DNA from: Betaproteobacteria bacterium
GTDB lineage: Bacteria > Pseudomonadota > Gammaproteobacteria > Burkholderiales > SG8-39
NCBI GenBank assembly: GCA_022340285.1
Contig: JAJDOG010000096.1
Span: forward strand, 88,934-151,129
DNA: 62,196 nucleotides
Reading direction: 5' to 3'
The notes below the pieces were generated by a model, which ran no database searches, was not told the origin of the DNA, and saw only the letters and a list, made by a program, of their open reading frames with translations. A program made the position numbers and the translations under genes. This document shows, piece by piece, positions 47,439 through 56,097 of the stretch (the stretch's first letter is position 1; the number at the start of each line of letters is the position of its first letter).

Positions 47439-48287
47439 ATGATCCGACTCCTCGCCCTGTTCCTTTTCCTCTGCTCGCTTCCTGCGCATGCGCAAGCGCT
47501 CACCGGCACGTTGAAGAAGATTCGAGACACCGGCGTCGTCAATCTCGGCTTTCGCGAGACGTCGCCGCCTTTCTCCTCCATGGGTGCTGAACGACGTCCG
47601 ATCGGCTACTCGGTCGACCTCTGCACGCACGTCGTCGGCGCGGTGCAGAAGCAACTCGCGCTTCCCACGCTCAAGATCAACTGGGTTGCGGTGACCGCCG
47701 CCAATCGCATCGACCAGGTCGCTTCCGGCGCGGTCGATCTCGAATGTGGCACCACCACGATCACGCTCAGCCGGATGGAGCGGGTGGACTTCTCGAGCAT
47801 GATCTTCATCGACGGCGCGAGCATGCTGGTGCGCGCCGATTCGGGCATGCGCCGTATGGCCGACGTCGTGGGCAAGCGGGTCGCGGTGGTGTCCGGCACC
47901 ACCTCCGAGGCCAAGCTGCGCGACGCCATGCAGCGTGAACAGGTGAAGGTGACGCTCGTCCCCTTTCAAAGCGAACCCGCCGCGCTCGGCGCGCTGCGTG
48001 AAAGCAAGGTCGATGCGTATGCGAACGACCGGTTGCTTCTGGTCGGGCTCGCGCAGGCGGAAGGCGCCGAAAAGCTCACGCTCCTGGAGGAGGATTTCTC
48101 GGTCGAGCCCTACGCGCTCATGATGCGGCGGAACGATGCCGATTTCCGGCTCGCGGTGAACCGCGCCCTGGCGCACCTCTACCGATCGGTCGAGTTGACC
48201 GACGTCTACGACAAATGGTTCGGCCAGTACGGCCGGCCGAGCAGCATCTTGCAAAGCGCCTATCTGTTCGGTGCCTACCAGGAGTGA
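47439..48287 (+). CDS. Amino-acid-type periplasmic solute-binding protein (GltI-like)
   Basis: The 282-aa protein has a signal peptide (MIRLLALFLFLCSLPAHAQA) and a type II bacterial extracellular solute-binding fold: LKKIRDTGVVNLGFRETSPP, GYSVDLCTHVV, DLECGTTTITLSRMERVDFS, and GKRVAVVSGTTSEAKL. It resembles the glutamate/aspartate binding protein GltI. No cognate permease or ATPase lies nearby, so it may work with a transporter encoded elsewhere. ATG 47439 places the signal at the N-terminus. Confidence 0.87.
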   Translation: MIRLLALFLFLCSLPAHAQALTGTLKKIRDTGVVNLGFRETSPPFSSMGAERRPIGYSVDLCTHVVGAVQKQLALPTLKINWVAVTAANRIDQVASGAVDLECGTTTITLSRMERVDFSSMIFIDGASMLVRADSGMRRMADVVGKRVAVVSGTTSEAKLRDAMQREQVKVTLVPFQSEPAALGALRESKVDAYANDRLLLVGLAQAEGAEKLTLLEEDFSVEPYALMMRRNDADFRLAVNRALAHLYRSVELTDVYDKWFGQYGRPSSILQSAYLFGAYQE

Positions 48288-48289
48288 AC

Positions 48290-48706
48290 TTGCGGGAGAT
48301 CCCTCGAATCATTTCGGCGCTCGTGCTCTGCGCGGCGGCGCTCGTCGCGGGATGCGCAACCTCGCCTGCTGAAACCCGTTACGCGACAGTGATCGGGATC
48401 AGCCAGTACCAGCGGAACAATCCGGAGACGCAGCTCGTCGGCGCGGTCGGCGGTGGATTGGTCGGGGGTCTGCTGGGCAGCCAAATCGGGGGCGGTACGG
48501 GCCGAGCGGTCGCGACGGTCGTCGGCGCGGTGGCCGGCGGCTACGTCGGTAGCGAGATCGCGAGCAAGCACGACCGCGAGACGGCCTACGAGATCACCTA
48601 TCGCTACGACGACGGGGAAGTGGGCACGTTGACCCTTCGGAGCAAGCCGGGCGTGCGAATCGGTCAGCGCGTGCGCGTCTACCCGGACTGGCTCGAGCCG
48701 GCGTAA
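48290..48706 (+). CDS. Glycine-zipper outer-membrane-type lipoprotein
   Basis: The 138-aa protein has a signal peptide with a lipobox (ALVLCAAALVAGC) and a glycine-zipper 2TM segment (GAVGGGLVGGLLGSQIGGGT, AVATVVGAVAGGYVGSEIAS), then a small C-terminal SH3-like beta part (YRYDDGEVGTLTLRSK, RVRVYPDW). It is likely a lipoprotein of the SlyB/17 kDa-type group. AGGAG at 48280-48284 sits five bases before TTG 48290, which I prefer over GTG 48284; the latter overlaps the previous stop. Confidence 0.82.
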   Translation: MREIPRIISALVLCAAALVAGCATSPAETRYATVIGISQYQRNNPETQLVGAVGGGLVGGLLGSQIGGGTGRAVATVVGAVAGGYVGSEIASKHDRETAYEITYRYDDGEVGTLTLRSKPGVRIGQRVRVYPDWLEPA

Positions 48707-48724
48707 CGCGCCCGTACCCGGCGT

Positions 48725-49054
48725 TCACGCGGGCGTGCCGAACCGGTCGCCGTACTTCTTGCGCAGCCGGTCGACGATCGCCTCGAGCGCCTGCATCGTC
48801 TCTTTTTCTCCGACGCGGTCGCTCGACTTCTCGCGCACGGCGTAGTGGATGCGGACCGCATCATGCAGCTTCTTGAACGCCAGCTTGTTCGGTGACCCGC
48901 ATACCGAATCGTCGCCTTTGATGACCCGCGCCATCACGCCCGGATCGAGTATCTTGACGTTGCAGATGGTGCAGAGCCGCGCCACCTCCTCATCGATCTC
49001 GTCGAGTTGCCCCGCCCACCAGCCGACGTTGGGACTCTTCTTCTCGTAACTCAT
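48725..49054 (-). CDS. Conserved hypothetical protein (109 aa)
   Basis: The protein is short, soluble and mixed helical, with CTICNVKILDPG near the centre and a helical C-terminal half (EAIVDRLRKKYGDRFG). The closely spaced cysteines could bind metal, but there is no recognised domain. AGGAG shortly before ATG 49052-49054 supports this start. It is on the opposite strand to the glycine-zipper lipoprotein and ends 18 bases from it. Confidence 0.65.
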   Translation of the reverse strand: MSYEKKSPNVGWWAGQLDEIDEEVARLCTICNVKILDPGVMARVIKGDDSVCGSPNKLAFKKLHDAVRIHYAVREKSSDRVGEKETMQALEAIVDRLRKKYGDRFGTPA

Positions 49055-49103
49055 GGCGAATCACTCCTGATTACGTTCAATACTACACTCTTCGCACCCG
49101 GCG

Positions 49104-49886
49104 TCACGCCATGATGTTCACGCCGCCGTCGATGTAGAGCGTCTCGCCGCTGATGCGCCGCGCATAGGGCGTGGCAAGGTAAGCGCAGGCGAACCCCACG
49201 TCCATGGTGTCCACCAGCTCGCCGATCGGCGCGCGCTGGGCGGCTTCCGTCAGGAGCAGATCGAAGTCCTTGAGCCCCGATGCGGCGCGCGTCTTGAGCG
49301 GCCCGGGCGAGATCGCGTGCACCCGGATGCCCTTGGGACCCAGCTCATAGGCGAGGTAGCGGCAGGATGCCTCGAGCGCCGCCTTCACCGGGCCCATCAC
49401 GTTGTAGTTCGCCACGACCTTGTTCGCGCCGTAGTAGCTCATCGCGAACATCGTGCCGCCCTCCTTCATGAGCGGCACGGCGAGCTTCGCCATGCGGATG
49501 AACGAATGGCACGACACGTCGATCGCCCTGCCGAAGCCCTCGGCGGAGCAGCCGAGCAGCCCGCCCTGCAGGTCATCCTTCGGCGCCCACGCGATCGAGT
49601 GGACGAGAATATCGAGCTGCCCCCACTGCCGGGTGATCGTGTCGAATACGGCTTCCAGCTCGCCCGGCCTCGAGACGTCGAGAGGCGCGAAGATCGGCGC
49701 TTCCAGGCGCTCGGCGAGCGGCGCGACATGAGGCCTGGCCTTCTCGTTCAGGTAGGTCACTGCAATGTCCGCGCCGAGCTCACGAAATGCGCTGGCGCAC
49801 CCCCATGCGATGGAGCTCTCGTTGGCGATCCCGACGACGAGGGCCTTCTTGCCTTTCAGGACGGGACGGGGAATCTCGATTGCCAT
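49104..49886 (-). CDS. fabI: Enoyl-[acyl-carrier-protein] reductase FabI
   Basis: FabI reduces trans-2-enoyl-ACP with NAD(P)H in the last step of each fatty-acid elongation cycle. The 260-aa short-chain-dehydrogenase-like protein has the modified nucleotide motif GIANESSIAWG, VHSIAWAPKDDLQGG, and the catalytic YNVMGPVKAAL (Tyr-x6-Lys). GGAAGCAAC precedes ATG 49884-49886. It is the last gene of the DUF3141-phosphotransacetylase-ackA-fabI row, 11 bases after ackA. Confidence 0.96.
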   Translation of the reverse strand: MAIEIPRPVLKGKKALVVGIANESSIAWGCASAFRELGADIAVTYLNEKARPHVAPLAERLEAPIFAPLDVSRPGELEAVFDTITRQWGQLDILVHSIAWAPKDDLQGGLLGCSAEGFGRAIDVSCHSFIRMAKLAVPLMKEGGTMFAMSYYGANKVVANYNVMGPVKAALEASCRYLAYELGPKGIRVHAISPGPLKTRAASGLKDFDLLLTEAAQRAPIGELVDTMDVGFACAYLATPYARRISGETLYIDGGVNIMA

Positions 49887-49897
49887 GTTGCTTCCTT

Positions 49898-51079
49898 TCA
49901 GTGCCGCAGGAGCCGCTGCGTGTGCCGCGCGATCATCAGCTCTTCGTTGGTCGGTATCGCCCAGGCTGCGACGCGGCTGTCCGCGGCACTGATGCGCGGC
50001 CCGCCGTCGGCGTTCGCGTGGCGATCGATCTTGACGCCGAGCCATTCGGCATCGTTCAGCACGCGTTCGCGAATTTCCGGCGAGTTCTCGCCGATGCCCG
50101 CGGTGAACACGATCGCGTCGAGTCCGCCGAGCGCTGCAACGAGCGAGCCGAGCTCGCGCCGGATGCGATAGACGTAGAGATCGATCGCGAGCTTCGCGCG
50201 AAGATCGTCGCTCGCGAGCAGCGTGCGCATGTCGCTGGAGATGCCGGACACGCCCAGCAGCCCGGACTGGTTATAGATCAGCTTTTCGATGGCGCGCGCG
50301 TCCATGCCGCGCTGGTCCATCAGATAGAGAATCACGCCCGGGTCGATTGCGCCGCAGCGCGTCCCCATCGGCAAGCCGTCGACCGCGGTGAATCCCATGG
50401 TGCTTGCCACGCTCTTACCGCTCGCCAGCGCGCACATGCTCGCACCATTGCCGAGGTGCAGCACGACCGTCTTGCCACCCGCGGCGCGCGCATCGTGCTG
50501 CGGCAGCACCGAGGCGATGTACTCGTAGGAAAGTCCATGAAAGCCGTAGCGCCGGACACCAGCGTCGTGCAGATCCGCCGGTATCGCGAAGCGTTGCGCA
50601 ATCTCCGGATTCGTCCGATGAAAGGAGGTGTCGAAACAGGCCACCTGCGCGAGCCCCGGCTGGCGCTCCAGGAGCAGGCGGATCGGGGTCAGGTTGTGCG
50701 GCTGGTGCAAGGGCGCGAGCGGCACGAACTTCTCGAGCTCGGTGACCACCCGGGCATCGACGCGCACCGGCTGCGTGTACTCGAGGCCGCCGTGCACGAC
50801 CCGGTGGCCGACCCCGACGAGCCGGTGCTCGGCAAGTTCGCCGCGAATGAATCCGGCGAGGTGATCGAGCGCGCCGGCATGACCGAGCTGGGTGCCGTCG
50901 CCCCAGGACTTCTCGCTCACGACCGCGCCGGCGTCGTCCTTCGCGACGAAACGCGGGTTCGTGAAGAGCCCCTCGATCTGCCCGCGTATCACCATGCAGA
51001 GCGACCCGGCGCGCGAGACAAACAGCGAGAACTTGATGCTCGACGAGCCGGCGTTGACGACCAGGATGGCGTCGGCCAT
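49898..51079 (-). CDS. ackA: Acetate kinase
   Basis: Acetate kinase interconverts acetate and acetyl phosphate with ATP. The 393-aa protein has NAGSSSIKFSLF, the catalytic RYGFHGLSYEYI, HLGNGASMCALASGKSV, GFTAVDGLPMGTRCG, and the C-terminal FTAGIGENSPEIRERV. ATG 51077-51079 is chosen. A longer frame extends upstream into the phosphotransacetylase gene but that part is a shadow. Five bases separate it from the upstream gene. It may also act as propionate/butyrate kinase. Confidence 0.95.
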   Translation of the reverse strand: MADAILVVNAGSSSIKFSLFVSRAGSLCMVIRGQIEGLFTNPRFVAKDDAGAVVSEKSWGDGTQLGHAGALDHLAGFIRGELAEHRLVGVGHRVVHGGLEYTQPVRVDARVVTELEKFVPLAPLHQPHNLTPIRLLLERQPGLAQVACFDTSFHRTNPEIAQRFAIPADLHDAGVRRYGFHGLSYEYIASVLPQHDARAAGGKTVVLHLGNGASMCALASGKSVASTMGFTAVDGLPMGTRCGAIDPGVILYLMDQRGMDARAIEKLIYNQSGLLGVSGISSDMRTLLASDDLRAKLAIDLYVYRIRRELGSLVAALGGLDAIVFTAGIGENSPEIRERVLNDAEWLGVKIDRHANADGGPRISAADSRVAAWAIPTNEELMIARHTQRLLRH

Positions 51080-51084
51080 GCGTG

Positions 51085-52026
51085 TCAGCTCACGACTTTC
51101 TCGGCGTGCGCGCGCCGCGCGTGCGCGACCAGGACCGCGACCGCGCAGGATGCGAGCCGCGTCAGAACCGAGTCCGCGCGGCTCGTCAGGATGATCGGCA
51201 CCTTGGCGCCGAGCACGATGCCCGCGGCGTCCGCGCCGGCGAGGAACGTCAGGCTCTTGGCAAGCATGTTGCCCGCCTCCAGATCCGGCACGACGAGCAC
51301 GTTTGCCCGGCCGGCGACCGGCGAGTCGATCTTCTTGATCTGCGCCGCGCTCAGATTGATCGCATTGTCGAGCGCGAGCGGCCCGTCGAGGATAGCGCCC
51401 GTGATCTGGCCGCGGTCGGCCATCTTGCAGAGCGCCGCGGCCTCGATGGTCGAAGGCACGTTGGGGTTGACCGTCTCCATCGCCGAGAGAATCGCGACGC
51501 GCACCTCCTGCGCCCCGAGCGCGTGCGCGAGGTCGATCGCGTTCTGCACGATGTCGACCTTCTCGGCGAGCGTCGGCGCGATGTTCACGGCCGCATCGGT
51601 GATCATGAGCGGCGTGTCGTGATGCGGCACGTCCATCACGAAACAGTGGCTGATGCGCCGCGCAGTGCGCAGCCCCGTCTCGCGCCGCACGACCGCGCCC
51701 ATCAGCTCGTCGGTGTGGAGGCTGCCCTTCATGAGTGCCTCGGCCCGACCGAGCCGCACCAATTCCACCGCCTTGGCGGCCGATTCGTGGCTGTGGGCCG
51801 CGTCGACGATCTCCCATCCGGAGAGATCGAGGTCGAACTTCGCGGCCGTCGCCTTGATCCGCTCGGCCGGACCCACCAGGATTGGGGCGATCAGGCCGTG
51901 CTTCGCTGCGTCGAGCGCGCCTGCGAGCGAGCTCTGATCGCAAGGATGCGCCACCGCGGTCGGCGTGGGCGCAAGACCCTTGCAGCGCTCTAGCAGCCGC
52001 TCGTACTTCTCGTGTCTGCGTTCCAT
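51085..52026 (-). CDS. Phosphate acetyl/butyryltransferase
   Basis: The 313-aa protein transfers an acyl group between CoA and phosphate (acetyl-CoA/acetyl phosphate or the butyryl pair). Landmarks are LDAAKHGLIAPILVGP, ALMKGSLHTDELMGAV, CFVMDVPHHDTPLMITDAAV, GAILDGPLALDNAINL, and NVLVVPDLEAGNMLAKSLTF. Length and layout match the short Ptb/Pta type without N-terminal domain. It is followed by ackA, forming a phosphotransacetylase/acetate kinase couple. ATG 52024-52026. Confidence 0.92.
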   Translation of the reverse strand: MERRHEKYERLLERCKGLAPTPTAVAHPCDQSSLAGALDAAKHGLIAPILVGPAERIKATAAKFDLDLSGWEIVDAAHSHESAAKAVELVRLGRAEALMKGSLHTDELMGAVVRRETGLRTARRISHCFVMDVPHHDTPLMITDAAVNIAPTLAEKVDIVQNAIDLAHALGAQEVRVAILSAMETVNPNVPSTIEAAALCKMADRGQITGAILDGPLALDNAINLSAAQIKKIDSPVAGRANVLVVPDLEAGNMLAKSLTFLAGADAAGIVLGAKVPIILTSRADSVLTRLASCAVAVLVAHARRAHAEKVVS

Positions 52027-52036
52027 GCCGCTGCCC

Positions 52037-54349
52037 CTACCGCCCCGCGCCCGCCGCCGCGATTCGCGGTCCGGCGCCGAGTCCTTGTCGGATCCGCGCG
52101 ACCATCGCGATCTGTTCCGGAGTCGCCTCGTCGGCGCGCACGCGAGGATCGGTCGTCAGGCGATCGAGCACCTCCAGGAACTTCTCGCGATCGGACGGAT
52201 CGGCGAGCAGTCGCGGCAGCGTCTCGAGCGCGCGCTCGGGCTCGAAACGGACGATCGCGTCCTGCTCGCCGCGGATCCGCTTCCATTCGTGAATCGGAAG
52301 ATCGGGCAGGAGATCGGCGTACTCCTTGACGAGCTCGGCCTTGAGCTCGAGGCGCGCGAGCGGCACCGGCATGCCGCGGCGCGCGAGCAGCTCGCCCGCG
52401 CGAGCGAGCGCTTCCGGGTAACCGCCTTCGCCGATCGCGGCGAGGGCTGCCTTGACGAACGGCAGCTCGCGCGGGTCCACCGGGGCCTCGGCCTCGCGCT
52501 CCCCGCGGTCGGCGAGATACATCGCGAACAGGTTCCCGTAGGTCTGGAAGAAGAGCGCCTCGCTCGTCGCGTCGCGCAGATCGCGGTAGTAATCCAGCGT
52601 CGCGGCGACAACCTCGCCGTACCCCGCCTCTGCTTTGCGGAGCCGATCTTCCGGCCCGACGGCCTGGCGTTGAGCCTTCACCACCTGCGCAAGTGGCCCG
52701 AGCCACCACAGCATCGGGTTCCGGTCGGAGACCGACCACTTCTCGAAGCGCAGCGGATGAAATTCACGGCCGAGCTTCGCGGTGAAGTCGTTCGCTGTCG
52801 CCTGGACGAGCGGCCGGGCGAAGAGCTCGTAGGCGCGCTGGTTGAAATCGGACACTGCCTCCACCGCCTCGAACGGCGCCTCGTCGGTGCGCTTGAAGCG
52901 GTTGAGCCGCGCGGTCACATCCTCCAGCCGGCGCTCCTCGAACTCGACGTCGTACTCGATCGCGCCGTCATTGCCCCGGTGCTCGATGATCCGCATCGCG
53001 TACAGGCCCGGCGTCAGCGCTTCGATCGACTTGAGCACCGAGACGATCTGCCGGTGCTCGCGCTTGGCGATCTTGCCGGACACGAAGATGCCGAGGTGGC
53101 CGACGTCGGCGTGCATCAGGCCCACGATCACCTGGCCGCGCGACTTGATTTCCTCGGTCGAGCCGTAGACGTCGGCGACCCAGTTGAAGGCCTGCTGCGG
53201 CGGCGTGATGTTGTCGCCGAGCGACGCGAAGAGGATGATCGGCGAGCGGATCTCACGCAGGTCGAAGGCTTTGCCGGCTTTCGACTTGGTCTCGCCCGAC
53301 CACAGCTTGTTGCCGACGAAGAGATTCTGCGTGATCCACTCGATCTCCTCGCGGTTCATCAGGTAGAAGCCGCCCCACCAGCGCTCGAAGTCGAGGAAGC
53401 GCGGCGCCTCGGTGTCGACGTTCGCGAAGACGTTGTAGTTCTTCTTCCAGTACGTGTTCGCCGGGTTGAGGTTCTCGAAGTTCTGCACCAGATAGGCGCC
53501 GTCGAACTTCCCGTTGCCGAGGTCCGCGGCAAGCGACGCGAGCCACGTCCCGCCGAGCATTCCGCCGGCGTAGCGCATCGGGTTGTCGCCTTCCCCTTCG
53601 CTCCACGCGCCGCCCCAGTAGGACATCGGCGCGCCGTTGATCACGATCGGCCCGGTGTCCTCGGGACTCGAGGAGGCGAGCATCATCGCTGCCCAGCCGC
53701 CCTGGCAGTTGCCCACGATCGCCGGCTTCGAGCTGTCCGGGTGCAGCTCGCGTACGCGCCGCACGAACTTCTGCTCGGCCGCGCATACGTCAAGCATCGT
53801 CTGATCCGGCTCGGGGTCGGGGAAGAAGATGACGAAGTAGACGGGGTGTCCTTCGCGCAGCGCCTCGCCCACCTGCGAATCGTCCTTGAACCCGCCGATC
53901 CCCGGACCGTGCCCGGCGCGCGGATCGATGATGATGTAAGGACGGCGCTTCGCGTCGACAGTCACGCCCTCCGGCGGGGCGATGCGCACGAGCGCGTAGT
54001 TCACCGGCCGGTCAAAACGGCGTGCGTCGAGCACCATCTCGTAGTCGAAGTGCAGGACCGGGGGCAGTCCCGCCTGCTCGCGCTCGGTGAACTGGTTACC
54101 GCGCTGCCGGAGCGTGTCCCAGAAGAGCACGCTGCGCTGTGCGAAGTCGACCGAGTAGCGGTACCAATCGGTCCACCATCCCCAAGGCGAGGTCGGTTGC
54201 TGCGTCGCGTTGGCGATCTGCTCGCCGAGCGCTTTCTGCACGCGCTCGCTGTAACGGGTCTGGGCGAGCTGTGCCCGGTGCCGGAAGAGCTGCGCGACTT
54301 TTGTGGAGAGAGTGTGGCTGCGTTCGAGTTGTTTGCTGACGTCGGTCAT
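52037..54349 (-). CDS. DUF3141 protein (PHA synthase-like alpha/beta hydrolase)
   Basis: The 770-aa protein is related to poly(3-hydroxyalkanoate) synthase-like proteins. Its nucleophile elbow GNCQGGWAAM has Cys in place of Ser, as in PhaC enzymes. WGWWTDWYRYSVDFAQRSVL and FADRPVNYALVRI-like segments precede it, and a long helical C-terminal third follows. It heads an operon with phosphotransacetylase, ackA and fabI, a known betaproteobacterial arrangement. The activity is unproven. Start: ATG 54347-54349, with GGAG ten bases upstream; a longer in-frame start at 54442 would add 31 unlikely residues. Confidence 0.88.
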   Translation of the reverse strand: MTDVSKQLERSHTLSTKVAQLFRHRAQLAQTRYSERVQKALGEQIANATQQPTSPWGWWTDWYRYSVDFAQRSVLFWDTLRQRGNQFTEREQAGLPPVLHFDYEMVLDARRFDRPVNYALVRIAPPEGVTVDAKRRPYIIIDPRAGHGPGIGGFKDDSQVGEALREGHPVYFVIFFPDPEPDQTMLDVCAAEQKFVRRVRELHPDSSKPAIVGNCQGGWAAMMLASSSPEDTGPIVINGAPMSYWGGAWSEGEGDNPMRYAGGMLGGTWLASLAADLGNGKFDGAYLVQNFENLNPANTYWKKNYNVFANVDTEAPRFLDFERWWGGFYLMNREEIEWITQNLFVGNKLWSGETKSKAGKAFDLREIRSPIILFASLGDNITPPQQAFNWVADVYGSTEEIKSRGQVIVGLMHADVGHLGIFVSGKIAKREHRQIVSVLKSIEALTPGLYAMRIIEHRGNDGAIEYDVEFEERRLEDVTARLNRFKRTDEAPFEAVEAVSDFNQRAYELFARPLVQATANDFTAKLGREFHPLRFEKWSVSDRNPMLWWLGPLAQVVKAQRQAVGPEDRLRKAEAGYGEVVAATLDYYRDLRDATSEALFFQTYGNLFAMYLADRGEREAEAPVDPRELPFVKAALAAIGEGGYPEALARAGELLARRGMPVPLARLELKAELVKEYADLLPDLPIHEWKRIRGEQDAIVRFEPERALETLPRLLADPSDREKFLEVLDRLTTDPRVRADEATPEQIAMVARIRQGLGAGPRIAAAGAGR

Positions 54350-54821
54350 CGGAATCTCCGGAGGGAAGGGCGGCTGCACGACGGCAACTATCCCAATTTC
54401 AATGCTAGGAGCGTATTGTGACCGCGGTTTGATGCAGCGCAATAGAGATTGGTTCCGGCCTCAGGGTACCGATCCCGGTAGGCATGCGAAAGCCGTAGTG
54501 GGCCTGAGCCTTAGAAGTAGCAAGCACTTACATTTAGCCTCACGCGGCGCCGTCGGACACCCGGCCGGTGCGCGAATCCTGCGTCGGTATCCTCGACGCC
54601 GCACTGGCTTCCTTCCCTATCTATGGACGTATCCAGGTTTCGGAGAGCGAAACGCTGCGCGATGGGCGCCGGTTCTTCGCGATCGGCTCCGCCTTGATGC
54701 GCGACCTCGCTACAATGGCGCGCTCGCGCTGGAAAGTGGCCCGAAAGCGGGCGATTCGCAGGGCAACTATCGGGGGTAACCCGGCTCCGGGCCGGACGGC
54801 ATGACGATGAGGATCTAACGC
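54350..54821. other. 472-bp non-coding region with a possible folded RNA
   Basis: It lies between the divergent DUF3141 and DUF3300 genes. I see no convincing gene; short ORFs here (54511-54849 minus, 54568-54804 plus) lack support. A palindromic GATGCAGCGCAAT-type site is near 54430-54443. At 54457-54510 a possible three-way junction can be drawn: an outer GGC/TCAGG-CCTGA/GCC stem, an inner TACCG-ATCC-CGGTA hairpin, and a GGC...GCGAAAGC hairpin. It is a candidate 5' leader element of the DUF3300 gene; I cannot match it to a known RNA family. Confidence 0.4.
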
Positions 54822-56084
54822 ATGAAATCCTGGCGCGGCCATCTCGCACGACAAATTTTCGCGTATCTGCTCGCGGCCGCCGCGGCCGGCTGGAACGTCG
54901 CGCAGGCGCAGGGCGTGGCGCCGACCTTCAAGCCCGAGGAGATCGAGGCGCTGGTGGCGCCGATCGCGCTCTATCCAGACTCGCTGCTGTCGCAGGTGCT
55001 CATGGCCTCGACGTATCCGCTGGAAATCGTGCAGGCCGCACGGTGGGTGAAGGCGAACCCGAACGTCAAGGGCGACGCGGCCGTGAAGGCGGTGGAGAAC
55101 GAGACCTGGGACGTGAGCGTCAAGTCGCTGGTTGCATTTCCGCAGGCTCTCGAGCCGATGAACGAGAAACTCGACTGGACGCAGAAGCTCGGCGATGCAT
55201 TTCTCGCCGACCAAAAGTCGGTGCTCGACGCCGTGCAGCGGCTGCGGACCCGCGCAGAACAGGCGGGCAACCTCCAGTCGACCGAGCAGCAGAAGGTGAT
55301 CGTGGAGCAGGCGGCGCCGCAGCAAACGGTGATCAAGATCGAGCCGGCGACTCCGCAGGTGATCTACGTGCCGGCCTACAACCCGACCATCGTGTACGGC
55401 GCGTGGATGTATCCGGGTTATCCGCCTTACTACTGGCCACCACCCCCCCTCTACTACCCCGGCGGCGCCCTCGTCCGCGGATTCGCGTGGGGCGTGGGCG
55501 TCGCGGCCGCGGGGGCTATCTTCGGCGGCTGCAACTGGGGCCGCGGCGACGTCAACATCAACGTGAACCGGGCCGTCAGCATCGACAAAAACTTCAATCG
55601 CGCCAACGTGGGGGGAGGCGGCCAGTGGCAGCACGACGCAAGCCATCGCAAGGGCGTTTCCTACCGGGACTCGGCGAGTCGCGAGAAATACGGCAAGGGT
55701 ATCGGCGGCGCCGAAGGGCGCCGTGATTATCGAGGACGCGAGGGCGGCGCCCGGGATCGTGTCGCTACCGCGGATCGCGGCGCAGCTGGCGCCCGGGGTG
55801 GCGCAGGCGAGCGCCCGGGTGCGGGTAATGCAGCCGCGGGCAATCGCCCGGGCAACTTCGACCGTGGGGCCACCGATCGCGGCGGACCCAGCGGCGGGCG
55901 CGACGCCTTCCAGGGCGTGGGCGGCGGTACGGCTTCGCAGCGCGACTTCGCCCGCGGCCGCGCCAGCAATCAGTCGATGGCAGCCAACCGTGGCGGCGCA
56001 GCCGCTCGCCCGAGCGCGGGCGGGGCGCGCCCGAGTGGTGGTGCGGCACGAGGCGGTCGTGGTGGTGGTGGCCGCAGGCGCTAA
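54822..56084 (+). CDS. DUF3300 domain protein with low-complexity tail
   Basis: The 420-aa exported protein has a signal peptide ending near AQAQG, the DUF3300 core (EEIEALVAPIALYPDSLLSQ, VLMASTYPLEIVQAARWVKA, NPNVKGDAAVKAVENETWDV, VKSLVAFPQALEPMNEKLDW), a Pro/Tyr-rich stretch (PAYNPTIVYGAWMYPGYPP), a putative membrane segment, and a long Gly/Arg/Ala-rich C-terminal part from about residue 290, ending GGRGGGGRRR. The function is unknown. DUF3300 genes often precede a DUF2950 gene, as here. Confidence 0.87.
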   Translation: MKSWRGHLARQIFAYLLAAAAAGWNVAQAQGVAPTFKPEEIEALVAPIALYPDSLLSQVLMASTYPLEIVQAARWVKANPNVKGDAAVKAVENETWDVSVKSLVAFPQALEPMNEKLDWTQKLGDAFLADQKSVLDAVQRLRTRAEQAGNLQSTEQQKVIVEQAAPQQTVIKIEPATPQVIYVPAYNPTIVYGAWMYPGYPPYYWPPPPLYYPGGALVRGFAWGVGVAAAGAIFGGCNWGRGDVNINVNRAVSIDKNFNRANVGGGGQWQHDASHRKGVSYRDSASREKYGKGIGGAEGRRDYRGREGGARDRVATADRGAAGARGGAGERPGAGNAAAGNRPGNFDRGATDRGGPSGGRDAFQGVGGGTASQRDFARGRASNQSMAANRGGAAARPSAGGARPSGGAARGGRGGGGRRR

Positions 56085-56097
56085 AGGAGACGCGAGG

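Noticed and set aside
51965-54421. 818-aa plus-strand ORF over the DUF3141 gene
   Set aside because: DUF3141 on the minus strand is well supported with start site and nucleophile motif; this frame is its shadow.
54511-54849. 112-aa minus-strand ORF in the 472-bp gap
   Set aside because: No ribosome binding site or domain; it overlaps the DUF3300 start.
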